From: Dyadobacter flavalbus
Lineage (GTDB): Bacteria > Bacteroidota > Bacteroidia > Cytophagales > Spirosomataceae
Direction of reading: 5' to 3'
DNA length: 56,181 nt
Assembly (NCBI RefSeq): GCF_006149045.1
Contig: NZ_VBSN01000032.1
Span: 1 to 56,181, forward strand
The stretch's first letter is position 1, and every line of letters starts with the position of its first letter. Shown one piece after another: positions 18,793 to 28,842 of the stretch. Below the pieces are notes generated by a model that saw nothing but the letters and a program-made list of their open reading frames with translations, was not told the origin of the DNA and searched no databases. The position numbers and the translations under genes are program-made.

Positions 18793-19617
18793 TCAGTTTA
18801 GCTTTTTTACCCAGATATTACGGACAGAAACCTTCGTAATCGCTTCAATTTCAATTCCGAAATACCCGGCTTCATTGTTGGACGATTTTTTGTCATCGTC
18901 AATCATCACAGACATGAGCTGTCCGTTCACAATATGAAGAAACATGCCGCCGCGCGCAATAACCGTATACTGGTTCCAGTCGTTGTTTTTAACCAGATTC
19001 GCCAGCGTTTCACTACTCGCAATGGTCCCCATCAGTCGTTTTCGCTTGTCTGAAAAACCTTCCACGACCTGTCCTCTCCAGGCCAGGATGCGCATGGGGG
19101 TATTTTCAGAATAAAATTGTCCCGTCCAGGGTTCGCTCGGCCAAAAATCCGCTTGCGGGCCGGTCAGCATCCAGTTCAGGTTCACTGGTCCGACATTTTT
19201 CGTCACCTCGGGTGATATGGAAGCCAGCCAGGGCAAACCCGATTTGCTGCGATATTGCATCCCGCTTCCCCCAGTGCCCGCCACTTTGATTTCAAATTTC
19301 AGTGTAAAATCTTTGGCCTTCATTCCCCGATAAACAATGTAGTTGTTGCCGCTTGGGTTTTCGGGCGTCGATTCACCCACGATGGAGCCTTCCTCCGCTC
19401 GCCAGAATTTCGGATTGCCGTCCCAGTCTTTCAGATCCTTTCCATTATAAATCGACACGTAGCCTTCATGGTCGTTAAAATCAATAGGAGCTGGTTGTGT
19501 AAAACCCCATTGAGCCCCGATTTCGGCATCAGATTTGATTTGCTGCCCGAAAGCAGCGCCGAGCGGCGGCAGTAATAACAGTGATAATACAATTCTCATA
19601 ACGGGGTTTTTAAGCAT
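18793..19617 (-). CDS. DUF1080 (3-keto-glycoside hydrolase-like) protein
   Basis: I prefer ATG 19617 (or 19599), which opens onto a clear signal peptide (MRIVLSLLLLPPLGAAFGQ) and avoids the 44-bp overlap caused by an ORF start at 19704. The mature part is one DUF1080 lamin-like jelly roll: DHEGYVSIYNGKDLKDWDGN, then WRAEEGSIVGES, GGSGMQYRSK, WNQYTVIARG and GYFGIEIE. About 268-274 residues, the usual length. Second DUF1080 protein of the operon; it lacks the SGNH half of the first. Periplasmic action on modified glycosides is inferred from the family. Confidence 0.85.
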   Translation of the reverse strand: MLKNPVMRIVLSLLLLPPLGAAFGQQIKSDAEIGAQWGFTQPAPIDFNDHEGYVSIYNGKDLKDWDGNPKFWRAEEGSIVGESTPENPSGNNYIVYRGMKAKDFTLKFEIKVAGTGGSGMQYRSKSGLPWLASISPEVTKNVGPVNLNWMLTGPQADFWPSEPWTGQFYSENTPMRILAWRGQVVEGFSDKRKRLMGTIASSETLANLVKNNDWNQYTVIARGGMFLHIVNGQLMSVMIDDDKKSSNNEAGYFGIEIEAITKVSVRNIWVKKLN

Positions 19618-19660
19618 TGATATAAAAAACAAGCACATTCTGGCAGGTACGATCATCTGA

Positions 19661-21142
19661 TTATTTTTCAGTTCCCGATGGGTAATTGGGTTGGTAATTT
19701 TCAATGTGAATCACGGGAGGAAAATTTTCTTTCCACCAAAAGCTTTCCCTCTTTGTCCCTTTTGGAAATGCACCTAAATAATTGCCGCCTCCATCCTTTG
19801 CAGGAGAATCTTCTTTCAGCCTGAAATCACCTTCTTGTGGATTTACGAAGTGTGGATCAGCAAGGATTGCATGGGTGCCGGTCGTAGCGTAAACGCTGTC
19901 TTTAAGCCAGAAATGCAGGTAGATCGGAAATTCGGATTTGTTAGTATCCTGGATCAGGTTGCGGCTGATATCGATTTGCTGCTGGCTCGCCCACCTGTCA
20001 GCCATTTTGCTCGTATGCCCGATCTCAAAAGGGAAGTTCCGGGCGAAAATATTATTCTGGATACGAAGGTTTTTGAGTTTGGTTGAATACAAATAACAGC
20101 CTCCGCTCAGCCAGTACTGGGGATCGCCCGAAAAATTCTTTCCCCAGCCGTTCCGGTAAAACGTATTGCTATATACGTCAACTTCCTCCCGCAGGTTGTC
20201 CGCGCCCCATTTGGAAAAGAAAATCCCGGTAGCACGATTATTATAAATCAGGTTATGATGGATTTTAAGATTTTTAGTATTGGGGCCGTCCTCCGATGAA
20301 ATGGCAATGCCGGATTCGCAGCCGTGCACCACATTCCTGTACATTTCGATGTGTTCGAGCTGACCGAACCAGGCGTCGATATATAACCCCTGGCGCTTGC
20401 AATCGTGTACATAATTATGGTGGACCGAGCCAAAAGCGGCGGTTTCTTTCACATCTATGCCTTCTTTTTCACAGTTGTAAACATGGTTCCATGCTACTTC
20501 GAAGTGGTGAGAGCCGGCTACACTGATCGCCTCATGCGGCGCTTCGTGTCCCTTATAAGGTGTCCAGCTCATTTTCATATCGTTAGCATTGATAACCGTG
20601 TTGCCCAGAATACGAATGTACTCACAACGCTGCCATGTGGCTATTCCCGGAGAAAGACTGTTTTCAGACGTACAATTGATCACGTCGATGTACCTGCTTT
20701 CCTGGATATTGATCCCGCATCGGTGTGAATTACGCACATGAATGTTGACCAGCCGTATATATGCAGCATGCTCGATCTGCACAAGACCATTATTGCGCGG
20801 ATAAATGCCGCTGTCTGGAATATTGATTTTCAACCCGTCCAAAATAACTTCAGCACCCTTTTCTCCACGAATGGTTATCCAGCTTTCGGCGCTGCCTTTG
20901 GCAGTAATCGTAACGGGTGCTGTCAGATTGTACAGTCCGTCAAGCAAGGTAACTGTCTTGCCGGGTTCCAGCATGCCGACCGCCTTCTGGATTGAGCGCA
21001 GCGGCTTGTTCCTGGTTCCGGCGTTGGAGTCACTGCCCGAAGGAGAAACAAACACCTCCTGGGGTTGGGCAGTGGCTTTGAGCTTGTAAGGACCCCATGT
21101 TGTTATAAAAAAAAGGATAGCAATAAAGCGTGGTATATACAT
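19661..21142 (-). CDS. Right-handed parallel beta-helix protein (polysaccharide lyase/esterase-like)
   Basis: 493 residues. Signal peptide 1-~26 (ends KATAQP). It begins EVFVSPSGSDSNAGTRNKPL, the typical DUF1565/pectate-lyase-like opening (VSPxGsDsnpGT...PfxTIqkAv), followed by coil repeats such as HFEVAWNHVYNCEKEGID and VHHNYVHDCKRQGLYID. This fold is used by pectin- and chondroitin-type lyases and by several glycosidases. Conserved K/H/D candidates are present, but the activity class cannot be fixed. Fourth enzyme-order gene of the PUL. Confidence 0.82.
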   Translation of the reverse strand: MYIPRFIAILFFITTWGPYKLKATAQPQEVFVSPSGSDSNAGTRNKPLRSIQKAVGMLEPGKTVTLLDGLYNLTAPVTITAKGSAESWITIRGEKGAEVILDGLKINIPDSGIYPRNNGLVQIEHAAYIRLVNIHVRNSHRCGINIQESRYIDVINCTSENSLSPGIATWQRCEYIRILGNTVINANDMKMSWTPYKGHEAPHEAISVAGSHHFEVAWNHVYNCEKEGIDVKETAAFGSVHHNYVHDCKRQGLYIDAWFGQLEHIEMYRNVVHGCESGIAISSEDGPNTKNLKIHHNLIYNNRATGIFFSKWGADNLREEVDVYSNTFYRNGWGKNFSGDPQYWLSGGCYLYSTKLKNLRIQNNIFARNFPFEIGHTSKMADRWASQQQIDISRNLIQDTNKSEFPIYLHFWLKDSVYATTGTHAILADPHFVNPQEGDFRLKEDSPAKDGGGNYLGAFPKGTKRESFWWKENFPPVIHIENYQPNYPSGTEK

Positions 21143-21170
21143 CGGATCGTATCAATTAAAAATAAAAACA

Positions 21171-22136
21171 TCAATTGCGCTTCGCTCCCTGGTAACCAAC
21201 GACAGTTTGCCGGGCGAGTCTTTGCAGGATGGCAGCCATTTCCTTGGACAGTTTCACAAAAGGCCGGCCATCCAGGTGCCGCAGTTCGCCGGGAAGTCCG
21301 ACCGGGCTTTTTTCAAATAAAACAGCATAATGTATGCAGGCAGCAAAATAGCGTAAGGTATCGTTTACATGAATGTCGTCCGTAAACATTTCTTTGATGG
21401 AACGAATGCCCGGCACCTCTCCCCTGTCAATAGCGTCCGACAGCAGGCCCAGGCCTTGGCCCACCGGAATGAGTTGCATCCGCTGCCGGGGATTCTTGCT
21501 ATTGAACTGGTTGACGACAGATTCCCACATAGGCAAATCATCTTTTAAACGCGTACGGAACGGGCTCGCATCCTTGTCATGCTCGCAGCCGGTAGGCGTG
21601 CCGCTGTTGATACAATGCCAAACCTCATATAGATATGGTTTAATTTCCGGGTTATATTTTCGCGCATATTGATATATACTATCCACATACGGATACGTAT
21701 GCTGTACGACATTCCCCCAGCCTTTGCCATAATAGCGCGGGACGCTTTCGGTCATTACCAGATGTGTATACTGGCCCGAGGGAAGCCCGTCCTGCTGATC
21801 GAAAAACGGGCTTAAGTGAGCGCTTTTGTCAATATCCGCCTTGTTGAATATTCGCATCATTTCCCGATCGGTATGCTCTGGCAATTCCCGGTTCTCGCTT
21901 ACTACAAACTGATTCCACTGGTGTCGCAACGGAGCACCACTGCTGCGTTGATGCGTAAAATCAAAACTGTCTGCACGGGTGCTTTTTGACATGCCCCATA
22001 ACATCTCAGGAATACCGGCGCTCAGGCTGTGGCCCAGATAGGCGGCCTTGATCACCTGTTTTTTCGGTGGATTGGAATGGGCTGAGGATGGCATTCCGAA
22101 GAAAGCCATCCATGATAGGAGAAAGATCTTAATCAT
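21171..22136 (-). CDS. SGNH-fold hydrolase (putative carbohydrate esterase)
   Basis: 321 residues. Signal peptide ends near SSAHS (~21). The nucleophile block is YLGHSLSAG with Ser37, and the last block is FTDDIHVND with Asp253 and His256 (DxxH), so the Ser-His-Asp set is present. The middle blocks are atypical (LVMTESVP in place of the GxND block), so it is a divergent member. The start overlaps the SusD stop by 8 bp, placing it first in the enzyme series after SusC/SusD. De-acylation of the imported glycan is inference. Confidence 0.7.
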   Translation of the reverse strand: MIKIFLLSWMAFFGMPSSAHSNPPKKQVIKAAYLGHSLSAGIPEMLWGMSKSTRADSFDFTHQRSSGAPLRHQWNQFVVSENRELPEHTDREMMRIFNKADIDKSAHLSPFFDQQDGLPSGQYTHLVMTESVPRYYGKGWGNVVQHTYPYVDSIYQYARKYNPEIKPYLYEVWHCINSGTPTGCEHDKDASPFRTRLKDDLPMWESVVNQFNSKNPRQRMQLIPVGQGLGLLSDAIDRGEVPGIRSIKEMFTDDIHVNDTLRYFAACIHYAVLFEKSPVGLPGELRHLDGRPFVKLSKEMAAILQRLARQTVVGYQGAKRN

Positions 22137-23742
22137 AACCTGGATTGTTACCGGCCGCAGCCATAAGTGGATTGGTATTCATTTCTCGCTGCGGAATAGG
22201 GAATATCAAATGCCTGGATACCTGAAACTCAAAGTTTGCTTCATTGTAATTGTAGCCAAAGTCGCGGGCTGTCCAGGTCGATAGATCTATGAAGCCAGCT
22301 GCATGCCAACTCCGCAAGTCTGTCCACCGGATACCTTCTTCGGCAGCAAGTTCAATAAATCGTTCATTCATAATGTGCTGCATGGTTATCGCCGTGCGGT
22401 TGGCTGGCGCGGTCGACACTTTACCATCTTCCGTGGAGCGCCGTGCGCGGGCGCGGATGTCATTTACCTGCACCAGGGCCGCAGCTGCGTTGCCAGTCTG
22501 CAAGTAAGCCTCCGCGGCCAAAAGCTTGATATCAGCATAGCGGATCAGGCGGGTGTTGTTGGTCGAGGATATACCCCAAATCTTCTCAAACCAGCATCGA
22601 CCGGGATACACATACTTCATCAACTGATAACCATCGAACTTATCCCAGGCAGGCGCCTTTACCTCTGTATTGCCCGTGACATTCGTAGTAAAGTTCGCGA
22701 AAGTGTATTCTTTTCTCGGGTCACCGTTGTCATACGCGTTCATTAATTTTTTTGTAGGACCGTATATGCCCGAAACGTAGTTGCCCCAGTGGCTTGTGCT
22801 GTAATGGTACATAGCCCCCATCTGACCGGCCCCGCCGCCAAAATTATTATCAAGCCATGCATTGTCCTGGTCAGTCGCATGGCTTGCCTGAAGTTCGAAG
22901 AGCGACTCGGCATTGTTTTCATGTTTGTAATCAAAGTTTTCCGCAAAATGCACCAGCTGCCGGGTTGTGATTTTTTTGAAAGCGGCAATCGCTTTTTGGT
23001 AGTCGCCCGCATTGGCCTTGTTGTACCTCGCGCGTAGCGTGTAGCATTTCACCAGGAGCCCGTACGCACTTTCATTAAAGACCCTGCCACGCTCCGTTTC
23101 TATTTTCCAGTATGATGCGTCGGGCAGCAACGTAGCGGCCAGTTCCAGATCTTCGATCGCTTTGTCAAGCATTTGAAACTCCTGGGTAGGAGGAAGTATC
23201 GCGTCCGCAATGCTACGGATACGCGTATCCTGAAGCGGCGCTTTCCTGAAAAAATCCCACAAACGATGGAAAGCCCATGCACGCAGAAAAAGTACCTCTC
23301 CTTTGTTGATCTCGTTTAAGCCAGACGTACGATAAACGGCCTTCACAGATTCCTCTTCAAGTTTTTCCAGCATAAAATTACAGCGGTAAATGATTTGGTA
23401 AAGCCGCGTCCAGAGCATGTTCACTTCTCCGTTTGCGCTGTTTAACCCGGCAAATGCTTCCATTGCCCCGCGACCGGCATCCTGGTGTGTAATGTCATCT
23501 CCGGGCAGCAGTAGGATCTGGTGAGAGCCGCCGCCATCGTTAAGCAGGGGACCGTACAGATTGTAAAATCCGGCATAGCAGGCACCAACACCTTCCTGCA
23601 CACGAAGTTCAGATTCGAAATACTCGCTTTCCAATTCGGCCGTAGGCTTGATGTCCAACTGATCGGCGCATGAGCTCAGCAGCAGGAGCAATAGCGCTGC
23701 TACGATCGGGGTAGGGTTATAATGTTTATATCGTGTCATCAT
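22129..23742 (-). CDS. SusD/RagB-family glycan-binding lipoprotein
   Basis: 537 residues. The lipoprotein signal has LLSSC (Cys25) followed by ADQLDIKPTAELESEYFESE, the standard SusD start. TPR-like helices include LWTRLYQIIYRCNFMLEKLE and GEVLFLRAWAFHRLWDFF. The terminal part contains RFIELAAEEGIRWTDLRSW and LIFPIPQREMNTNPLMAAAG plus NNPGYD. It caps the SusC barrel and recruits the glycan at the outer face. Separated from susC by 19 bp. Confidence 0.95.
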   Translation of the reverse strand: MMTRYKHYNPTPIVAALLLLLLSSCADQLDIKPTAELESEYFESELRVQEGVGACYAGFYNLYGPLLNDGGGSHQILLLPGDDITHQDAGRGAMEAFAGLNSANGEVNMLWTRLYQIIYRCNFMLEKLEEESVKAVYRTSGLNEINKGEVLFLRAWAFHRLWDFFRKAPLQDTRIRSIADAILPPTQEFQMLDKAIEDLELAATLLPDASYWKIETERGRVFNESAYGLLVKCYTLRARYNKANAGDYQKAIAAFKKITTRQLVHFAENFDYKHENNAESLFELQASHATDQDNAWLDNNFGGGAGQMGAMYHYSTSHWGNYVSGIYGPTKKLMNAYDNGDPRKEYTFANFTTNVTGNTEVKAPAWDKFDGYQLMKYVYPGRCWFEKIWGISSTNNTRLIRYADIKLLAAEAYLQTGNAAAALVQVNDIRARARRSTEDGKVSTAPANRTAITMQHIMNERFIELAAEEGIRWTDLRSWHAAGFIDLSTWTARDFGYNYNEANFEFQVSRHLIFPIPQREMNTNPLMAAAGNNPGYD

Positions 23743-23761
23743 GATATGAATCTGTTAAGAT

Positions 23762-26700
23762 TTAAAACTTTGCCGTCAATCCGACAAAAAAAGTACGCGG
23801 CACCGGGTAGTTGTTGTTTTCAGGATCCAGTCCCGTGTAGGGTGTCAACGTGAAAAGATTCGATGCTCCGGCATAAATCCGGGCAGTCTGGAAGTGTTTT
23901 TTCCCAGCACCGGAAGCCAATGAAGGGATTGTATAGCCCAGCTGCAAATTCTGAAGCCGCAGATAAGCCGCGCTTTCAAAGAAAAAATTGGAGCTGCGAA
24001 GGTTTTGCACAGGATCACCAAAGACCAGCCGCGGATGTGTTGTAGACCGGTTCTCAGGCGTCCATGCATTGTACACCTCACGCGTCACGTTATCCCCTTC
24101 AGTAGCCATAAAAGTCCCGGCTTTGATGCCATTATATTTAACTACATCACCAACGCCGGTAAACTGTACGTTAAAGTCAAAACCCTTATAACTGGCGTTT
24201 CCATTGATGCCATAGAAGAATCCGGGAATCGATTTGCCTACATATACCATATCATAAGAATCGATCCGTCCGTCGGCGCCTTCCGAATAAAACTCATTTT
24301 CGTTTTTGGGAGCACCCCTGAGGTCCTGAAAATAAAAATCCCCTGCGCCCACGCGTGATCGTTGATAGTTGACGTCCTCATAACGCGAGAGCCACTGCTG
24401 TGCTTCCTCGTCGCTCTGGAAAACCCCACCTATTTTGTATGCGCGGTGGTAAAACATTGAGTAGCCCTGCTCGACAGTCCCTGCGGAAGTTGGAATTCCC
24501 TTGTAAGTTTCTAATACGCGGTTGGCTGTCGTAGTTAGGTTAGCACCTACGCCATAGCGGAAATCGCCCAGTTGCTGCTGCCAGTTCAGATTAAATTCAA
24601 AACCCAGGTTCTGCACTTTGGCCACATTGGCTACGGGCGTTTCAATCACACCCACGCTTGAAGGAAGGTCAATAGCCTGCAAGATCCCATGGGTTTTCTT
24701 ATAGTAGTATTCCGCAGAAAATTCCAGCCCTTTAAATAGTTGCGCATCAAAACCGATGTTGAATGTTTCTGTCCGTTCCCAGGTAAGGTCGCGGTTTGGA
24801 ATACCGAAGATCGTTGCCCCCTCGTAGAACACACCGGAGGAGGGACGATCAGGCTGGCTGCTGTTGCCCATTGCATAATGAGGATTACGGGAAATAGCCG
24901 ACAGATAAGCCATATCGCGCACCTCCTGATTACCCAGCTGTCCCCAGCCTGCTCGCAGTTTCAAGTCAGAAAGCCAGGAAACAGATTCTAAAAAAGATTC
25001 ACTTTTTAGTCGCCAAGCTGCCGAAACGGAAGGGAACGTCCCCCATCGGTTCTCAGGCGCAAAACGGGCGCTACCATCCCGACGTACTGTCGCATCGAGA
25101 TAATATTTTGATGCGTAATTGTAACTTGCGCGAAACAGGTAACCCTGCAATGCCCAACGCATCTGCTCGCTTCCTACGGAAGTATAAGCGCGTTCTCCCC
25201 CCAGTACCCGCAGGTAATCCTTTTTGGTGGTCATGTACTCAGTGCTGGCAAGCTTGTACATCGCATCGTATTTCTGATCAGAGAAATTGAAAAGCAAATC
25301 CAGGTTATGGTCGCCGAAGGAATTGGCATAGTTGACCATCAGCTCCTTCATCAGGTTATTGTTGATCACATCACGCTCCTGGTAGGAGCCCACCGACTTC
25401 CCTCCTCCCCTGGCCCGAGGATCTCCGGCGGTATAATCGAACACATTGGCGTCATAATCCGAAAACTGGTAGCGCGTGGTAACATACCGGTCCAGGCTCA
25501 GGGTACCCTTTACGGTCAGGTGTTTCACTGGCGTCAGCTCCACGTACAGGTTACCGATATTGCGCCAGGAGTCGTAAGAAACGTCATTTGAATTCATCCG
25601 GCCTACCTCATTGATACGGGTTCCCTGCCCATACAATTTCTGGTTCGAATAGGACCCGTTATCCTGGATTCCACCCACCACATTTGCATATCCATTGTAG
25701 CTGGGAATGCCTGGTGCTGCGTAAATGGGCTGCCAGGGAGCGCTCCGGATCACGTCGAAATAGCTATAAACGCCATCACGTCCTGAAGCATTGACAAGGC
25801 GGTAATTGACGCCCGTTTTCAGCCAGTCTTTGATCTTCGAGTTTAACTTAAAAGAGCCGGAGTAACGTTTCAGCTGATTGACCAGAATGGTACCTTGTGT
25901 GTTAGCATAGCCTACCGAAACGTTATAGTCTGTATTTTCATTGCCGCCAGAAACCCGCACCGAATAATCCTGAACTGCTGCGTTTTTATTCCGAACGGCA
26001 TCCTGCCAGTTGTAGGTCGGCGAATTACCGAGGTACCTGTTGCTACCCGGATCAAAGCGGCCAATATTGTCTTCCATTGGCAGGCGGTCCGGGTCCGTCG
26101 CAAAGACGCCCTGGACGAAAGATGTATATTCAGGCGTTGTAAGCAAGTCAAGATCCTGGGTCAGGTTTTGCACCCCTAGTCTGGTGCTGAAATCCACTGA
26201 CATGGCTCCTTTTCGGCCCGTTTTGGTAGTGATCAGTACCACGCCGTTTGCAGCGCGCACCCCATATATAGCTGCGGCAGACGCATCTTTCAATACTGAA
26301 ATGGATTCAATGTCGTTGGGATTGATCATCGACATAATATTTATTGGCCCGCGCACATCAGCGATCCGGGCATTTTCGCTTTCAATACCAGCACCCATTT
26401 CGGTCACCGGAATACCATCGATCACAAAAAGCGGATCAGAAACGCCCCAGGTGTTTGTCCCGCGGATACGGATTGTTGGACGCATCATGGGGTCACCGGA
26501 ATTACCTGATACCTGAACGCCGCTCATGGTACCTTGCATGGCCATCTCAGGTGTCATCGAAACTGATTTGTCAATGGTTTCAGCACTAATGCGCGATATC
26601 GCGGTGGTAACGTCCTTTGCGGACCGGGATCCATACCCGATCACAACCACTTCGCTCAGCTCGCTTGTAGCGGCGGCCATCGTCACGTCAATAATGCTCG

Positions 26701-27334
26701 CTGCACCTATTTCCTTCTCCTGAGGCGAATACCCGACCATTGTAAATGCCAGCACAGTTGCCCCGTCCGGTACGGCCAGAGTGTATTTCCCGTTTACATC
26801 CGTTGCAGCGCCCACCGGGGTTCCCTTTACGAGCACAGTTACACCAGGCAAAGCGCCGCCGTCCGCATCGGTCACGGTACCGGAAATACTCCGCTCTTTG
26901 GGTGCGACGGGCTGTGTTTCTACCGGCGGGTCCGCTGTTTGCCGGCGAAGCAATTCCGTCTTGGGACTTACCAGGATTGTTTTGTCCTCGATTTTGTATG
27001 TAAAGGGCTGGTTTGAAAAAATCCTGGAAAGAAATTGCTCCAAGGGCATATCCTTTGCGGTTACCGTAACCGCCGCGCCTTTTAAAAGCTCCTTGTAATT
27101 ATAGAGCACCACATAGCCGCTTTGCTGCTCAATAGATCGAAAAACGTCAATAATCGAAGCACCTTTCGTATTTAACGTGATGCTTTGTGAGTAGCTGTGC
27201 GCGTGCAACTTCAGGCAAGCGAGCAATAAAATACCAAATACCTTCATCATCATAAAGGTGCGCCAGGATATAGTTGTACGGGTGAATAAGCGGCCCCACA
27301 GGCCATAGCTTTCCAGCCTTCGTTTTTTATTCAT
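23762..27334 (-). CDS. SusC/RagA-family TonB-dependent transporter with STN signalling domain
   Basis: 1190 residues. A long signal segment (about 1-50) is followed by an STN domain at ~52-122 (SITLNTKGASIIDVFRSIEQ; TILVSPK), a CarboxypepD-like domain at ~148-232 (SGTVTDADGGALPGVTVLVK), a plug at ~240-370 (the SusC signature VVVIGYGSR..KDVTTAIS; IRIRGTNTWG; IESISVLKDASAAAIYGVRA) and a barrel ending GLTAKF. The STN domain is found in transporters that signal to a FecR anti-sigma factor, and those genes lie immediately upstream. It imports oligosaccharides of the target glycan; the identity is unknown. Confidence 0.96.
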   Translation of the reverse strand: MNKKRRLESYGLWGRLFTRTTISWRTFMMMKVFGILLLACLKLHAHSYSQSITLNTKGASIIDVFRSIEQQSGYVVLYNYKELLKGAAVTVTAKDMPLEQFLSRIFSNQPFTYKIEDKTILVSPKTELLRRQTADPPVETQPVAPKERSISGTVTDADGGALPGVTVLVKGTPVGAATDVNGKYTLAVPDGATVLAFTMVGYSPQEKEIGAASIIDVTMAAATSELSEVVVIGYGSRSAKDVTTAISRISAETIDKSVSMTPEMAMQGTMSGVQVSGNSGDPMMRPTIRIRGTNTWGVSDPLFVIDGIPVTEMGAGIESENARIADVRGPINIMSMINPNDIESISVLKDASAAAIYGVRAANGVVLITTKTGRKGAMSVDFSTRLGVQNLTQDLDLLTTPEYTSFVQGVFATDPDRLPMEDNIGRFDPGSNRYLGNSPTYNWQDAVRNKNAAVQDYSVRVSGGNENTDYNVSVGYANTQGTILVNQLKRYSGSFKLNSKIKDWLKTGVNYRLVNASGRDGVYSYFDVIRSAPWQPIYAAPGIPSYNGYANVVGGIQDNGSYSNQKLYGQGTRINEVGRMNSNDVSYDSWRNIGNLYVELTPVKHLTVKGTLSLDRYVTTRYQFSDYDANVFDYTAGDPRARGGGKSVGSYQERDVINNNLMKELMVNYANSFGDHNLDLLFNFSDQKYDAMYKLASTEYMTTKKDYLRVLGGERAYTSVGSEQMRWALQGYLFRASYNYASKYYLDATVRRDGSARFAPENRWGTFPSVSAAWRLKSESFLESVSWLSDLKLRAGWGQLGNQEVRDMAYLSAISRNPHYAMGNSSQPDRPSSGVFYEGATIFGIPNRDLTWERTETFNIGFDAQLFKGLEFSAEYYYKKTHGILQAIDLPSSVGVIETPVANVAKVQNLGFEFNLNWQQQLGDFRYGVGANLTTTANRVLETYKGIPTSAGTVEQGYSMFYHRAYKIGGVFQSDEEAQQWLSRYEDVNYQRSRVGAGDFYFQDLRGAPKNENEFYSEGADGRIDSYDMVYVGKSIPGFFYGINGNASYKGFDFNVQFTGVGDVVKYNGIKAGTFMATEGDNVTREVYNAWTPENRSTTHPRLVFGDPVQNLRSSNFFFESAAYLRLQNLQLGYTIPSLASGAGKKHFQTARIYAGASNLFTLTPYTGLDPENNNYPVPRTFFVGLTAKF

Positions 27335-27403
27335 AACTTTGAAAAACTAAGGTTTACATTTTGTGAATAGTACCATGTTCGCGATGGGGACCAGCGGTAT
27401 ATG

Positions 27404-27440
27404 GCAGGGCAAGTGGTTTCGACACTTCCCTGCTTTTTTT
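27404..27440. terminator. Hairpin between fecR-like and susC genes
   Basis: Arms GCAGGGCAAGTG (27404-27415) and CACTTCCCTGC (27423-27433) pair with one bulged base around a 7-nt loop. A seven-T run follows on the plus strand (27434-27440). As a terminator it points against the PUL (blocking antisense entry). In the PUL mRNA it would be a stem preceded by an A run and could act as a processing or stability element. Confidence 0.55.
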
Positions 27441-27505
27441 ACCTTCTCTGGTCAGGGATCAAGGAGACGTTTTGTTCATCATGATGCTGTCGTTTAAGTT
27501 GATAA

Positions 27506-28747
27506 TCAATGGTTTGTATCCTTCGGAATATTTAATATAAGTGTGCGGTCGCGCTGAATTTCAGCTTTGATGTTAAAATCCTTTTCCAGGAATTCAAGAA
27601 ATGTCGATAACCGGACGCCCCTGCTCATTTTACCTCCCAGGTATGCGGTAGGTCTGGGTCCTTGGTAAGTCACTCTGACATCATACCATCTTTCAATCTG
27701 CTTCATCGCTTCGTCGATATTCAGGCCATGGAAATCGAAAAGGCCGTTTTTCCAGGCAACAGCAGTCGTTGGATCAACTATAAGAACAGCGACTGTACGA
27801 CCGTTGTCGCCGATAATGCTTTGTTGGCTTGGCCGCAGTACCTGTTCGTTTTTTGAAACGACGCCGTCTGCCTTGGCATTGACGCGCACTGACCCGGTCA
27901 GCAATGTCGTCTTGCTAAGGTTTTCATTTGAATAGGCATTGATATTAAAGGACGTGCCCAGAACCGTTACGCGCTGCTTTTCGGTATTGACGATAAATGG
28001 TTTGGCCGCATCTTTGGCAACTTCAAAGTACGCCTCTCCATGAAGGGTAACTTCACGCTTGCCACCATTGAATGCGCCGGGGTAAGTGATCGAGCTCGAT
28101 GCATTCAGCCAAACCCGGCTTCCATCAGGCAAAGAGAGCTGATATTGTCCGCCATTTGGCGTAGCAAGGGTAAAATGCTGGATATCGGGCGAGTACGTTT
28201 TGCCGTCTGCTGCTGAATCGATGACTTCCGTACCGTCTAGGTAGCGGATATGTTTACCGATTACAATGCCCTGCTGCCTGTCGCTCAGATCAACCTTGCG
28301 GCCGTCCGCCAGTGTAAGCGTGGCACGATTACCGCCTGCCACGATCTGGTTGGTAGTGACTTCAGCCGCAATCTCTTTTTGAGGCACATCCCGGTGACGG
28401 AATTTGGCGCCCACCCACATTAATAAAAGAAAGCTTGCCGCGGCAGCGGCAACTTTCCACCAGATCCAGCGAACAACAGGTTTCGATTCACCAGTTGGTT
28501 CGGCAGATTCCTGTGAGGATTCGCGGACCTTCGACAAGATCTGAGGATATAATTGTTCTACACGATTATCAATAAAATCGGCATTCAGCGTGTGCGCATC
28601 GTCGCGCATTGCCTGGCGGACAACCTCTTCGAACTCCGCATCATCCAGCGTGGAAAATATGGCAAGCAGTTTGTCTAATTCCTCCCGATTTGCCCGGTTG
28701 AAAAGGTAAGCTTCCAGCAGTTGTTGTATCTCTTCTCGATTGACCAA
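27506..28747 (-). CDS. FecR-type anti-sigma factor
   Basis: 413 residues. A cytoplasmic helical N-terminus (~1-85; LLEAYLFNRANREELDKLL) is followed by one membrane segment (~95-115; WWKVAAAAASFLLLMWVGA), the FecR domain (~125-300; LADGRKVDLSDRQQG; LPDGSRVWLNASSSITYPGA; GEAYFEVAKDAAKPFIVNT) and a DUF4974 tail (IDEAMKQIERWYDVRVTYQG; FLEFLEKDFNIKAEI). It should hold the neighbouring sigma factor until the STN domain of SusC reports ligand. Confidence 0.95.
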   Translation of the reverse strand: MVNREEIQQLLEAYLFNRANREELDKLLAIFSTLDDAEFEEVVRQAMRDDAHTLNADFIDNRVEQLYPQILSKVRESSQESAEPTGESKPVVRWIWWKVAAAAASFLLLMWVGAKFRHRDVPQKEIAAEVTTNQIVAGGNRATLTLADGRKVDLSDRQQGIVIGKHIRYLDGTEVIDSAADGKTYSPDIQHFTLATPNGGQYQLSLPDGSRVWLNASSSITYPGAFNGGKREVTLHGEAYFEVAKDAAKPFIVNTEKQRVTVLGTSFNINAYSNENLSKTTLLTGSVRVNAKADGVVSKNEQVLRPSQQSIIGDNGRTVAVLIVDPTTAVAWKNGLFDFHGLNIDEAMKQIERWYDVRVTYQGPRPTAYLGGKMSRGVRLSTFLEFLEKDFNIKAEIQRDRTLILNIPKDTNH

Positions 28748-28842
28748 ATCAGAATATGTTTTCTCTGTTTATGGGCCTATACGATCCGGTTTTAAAAACA
28801 CACTATCGAATAAAGACAATTTTTATTAAAAAGAATACAAGA

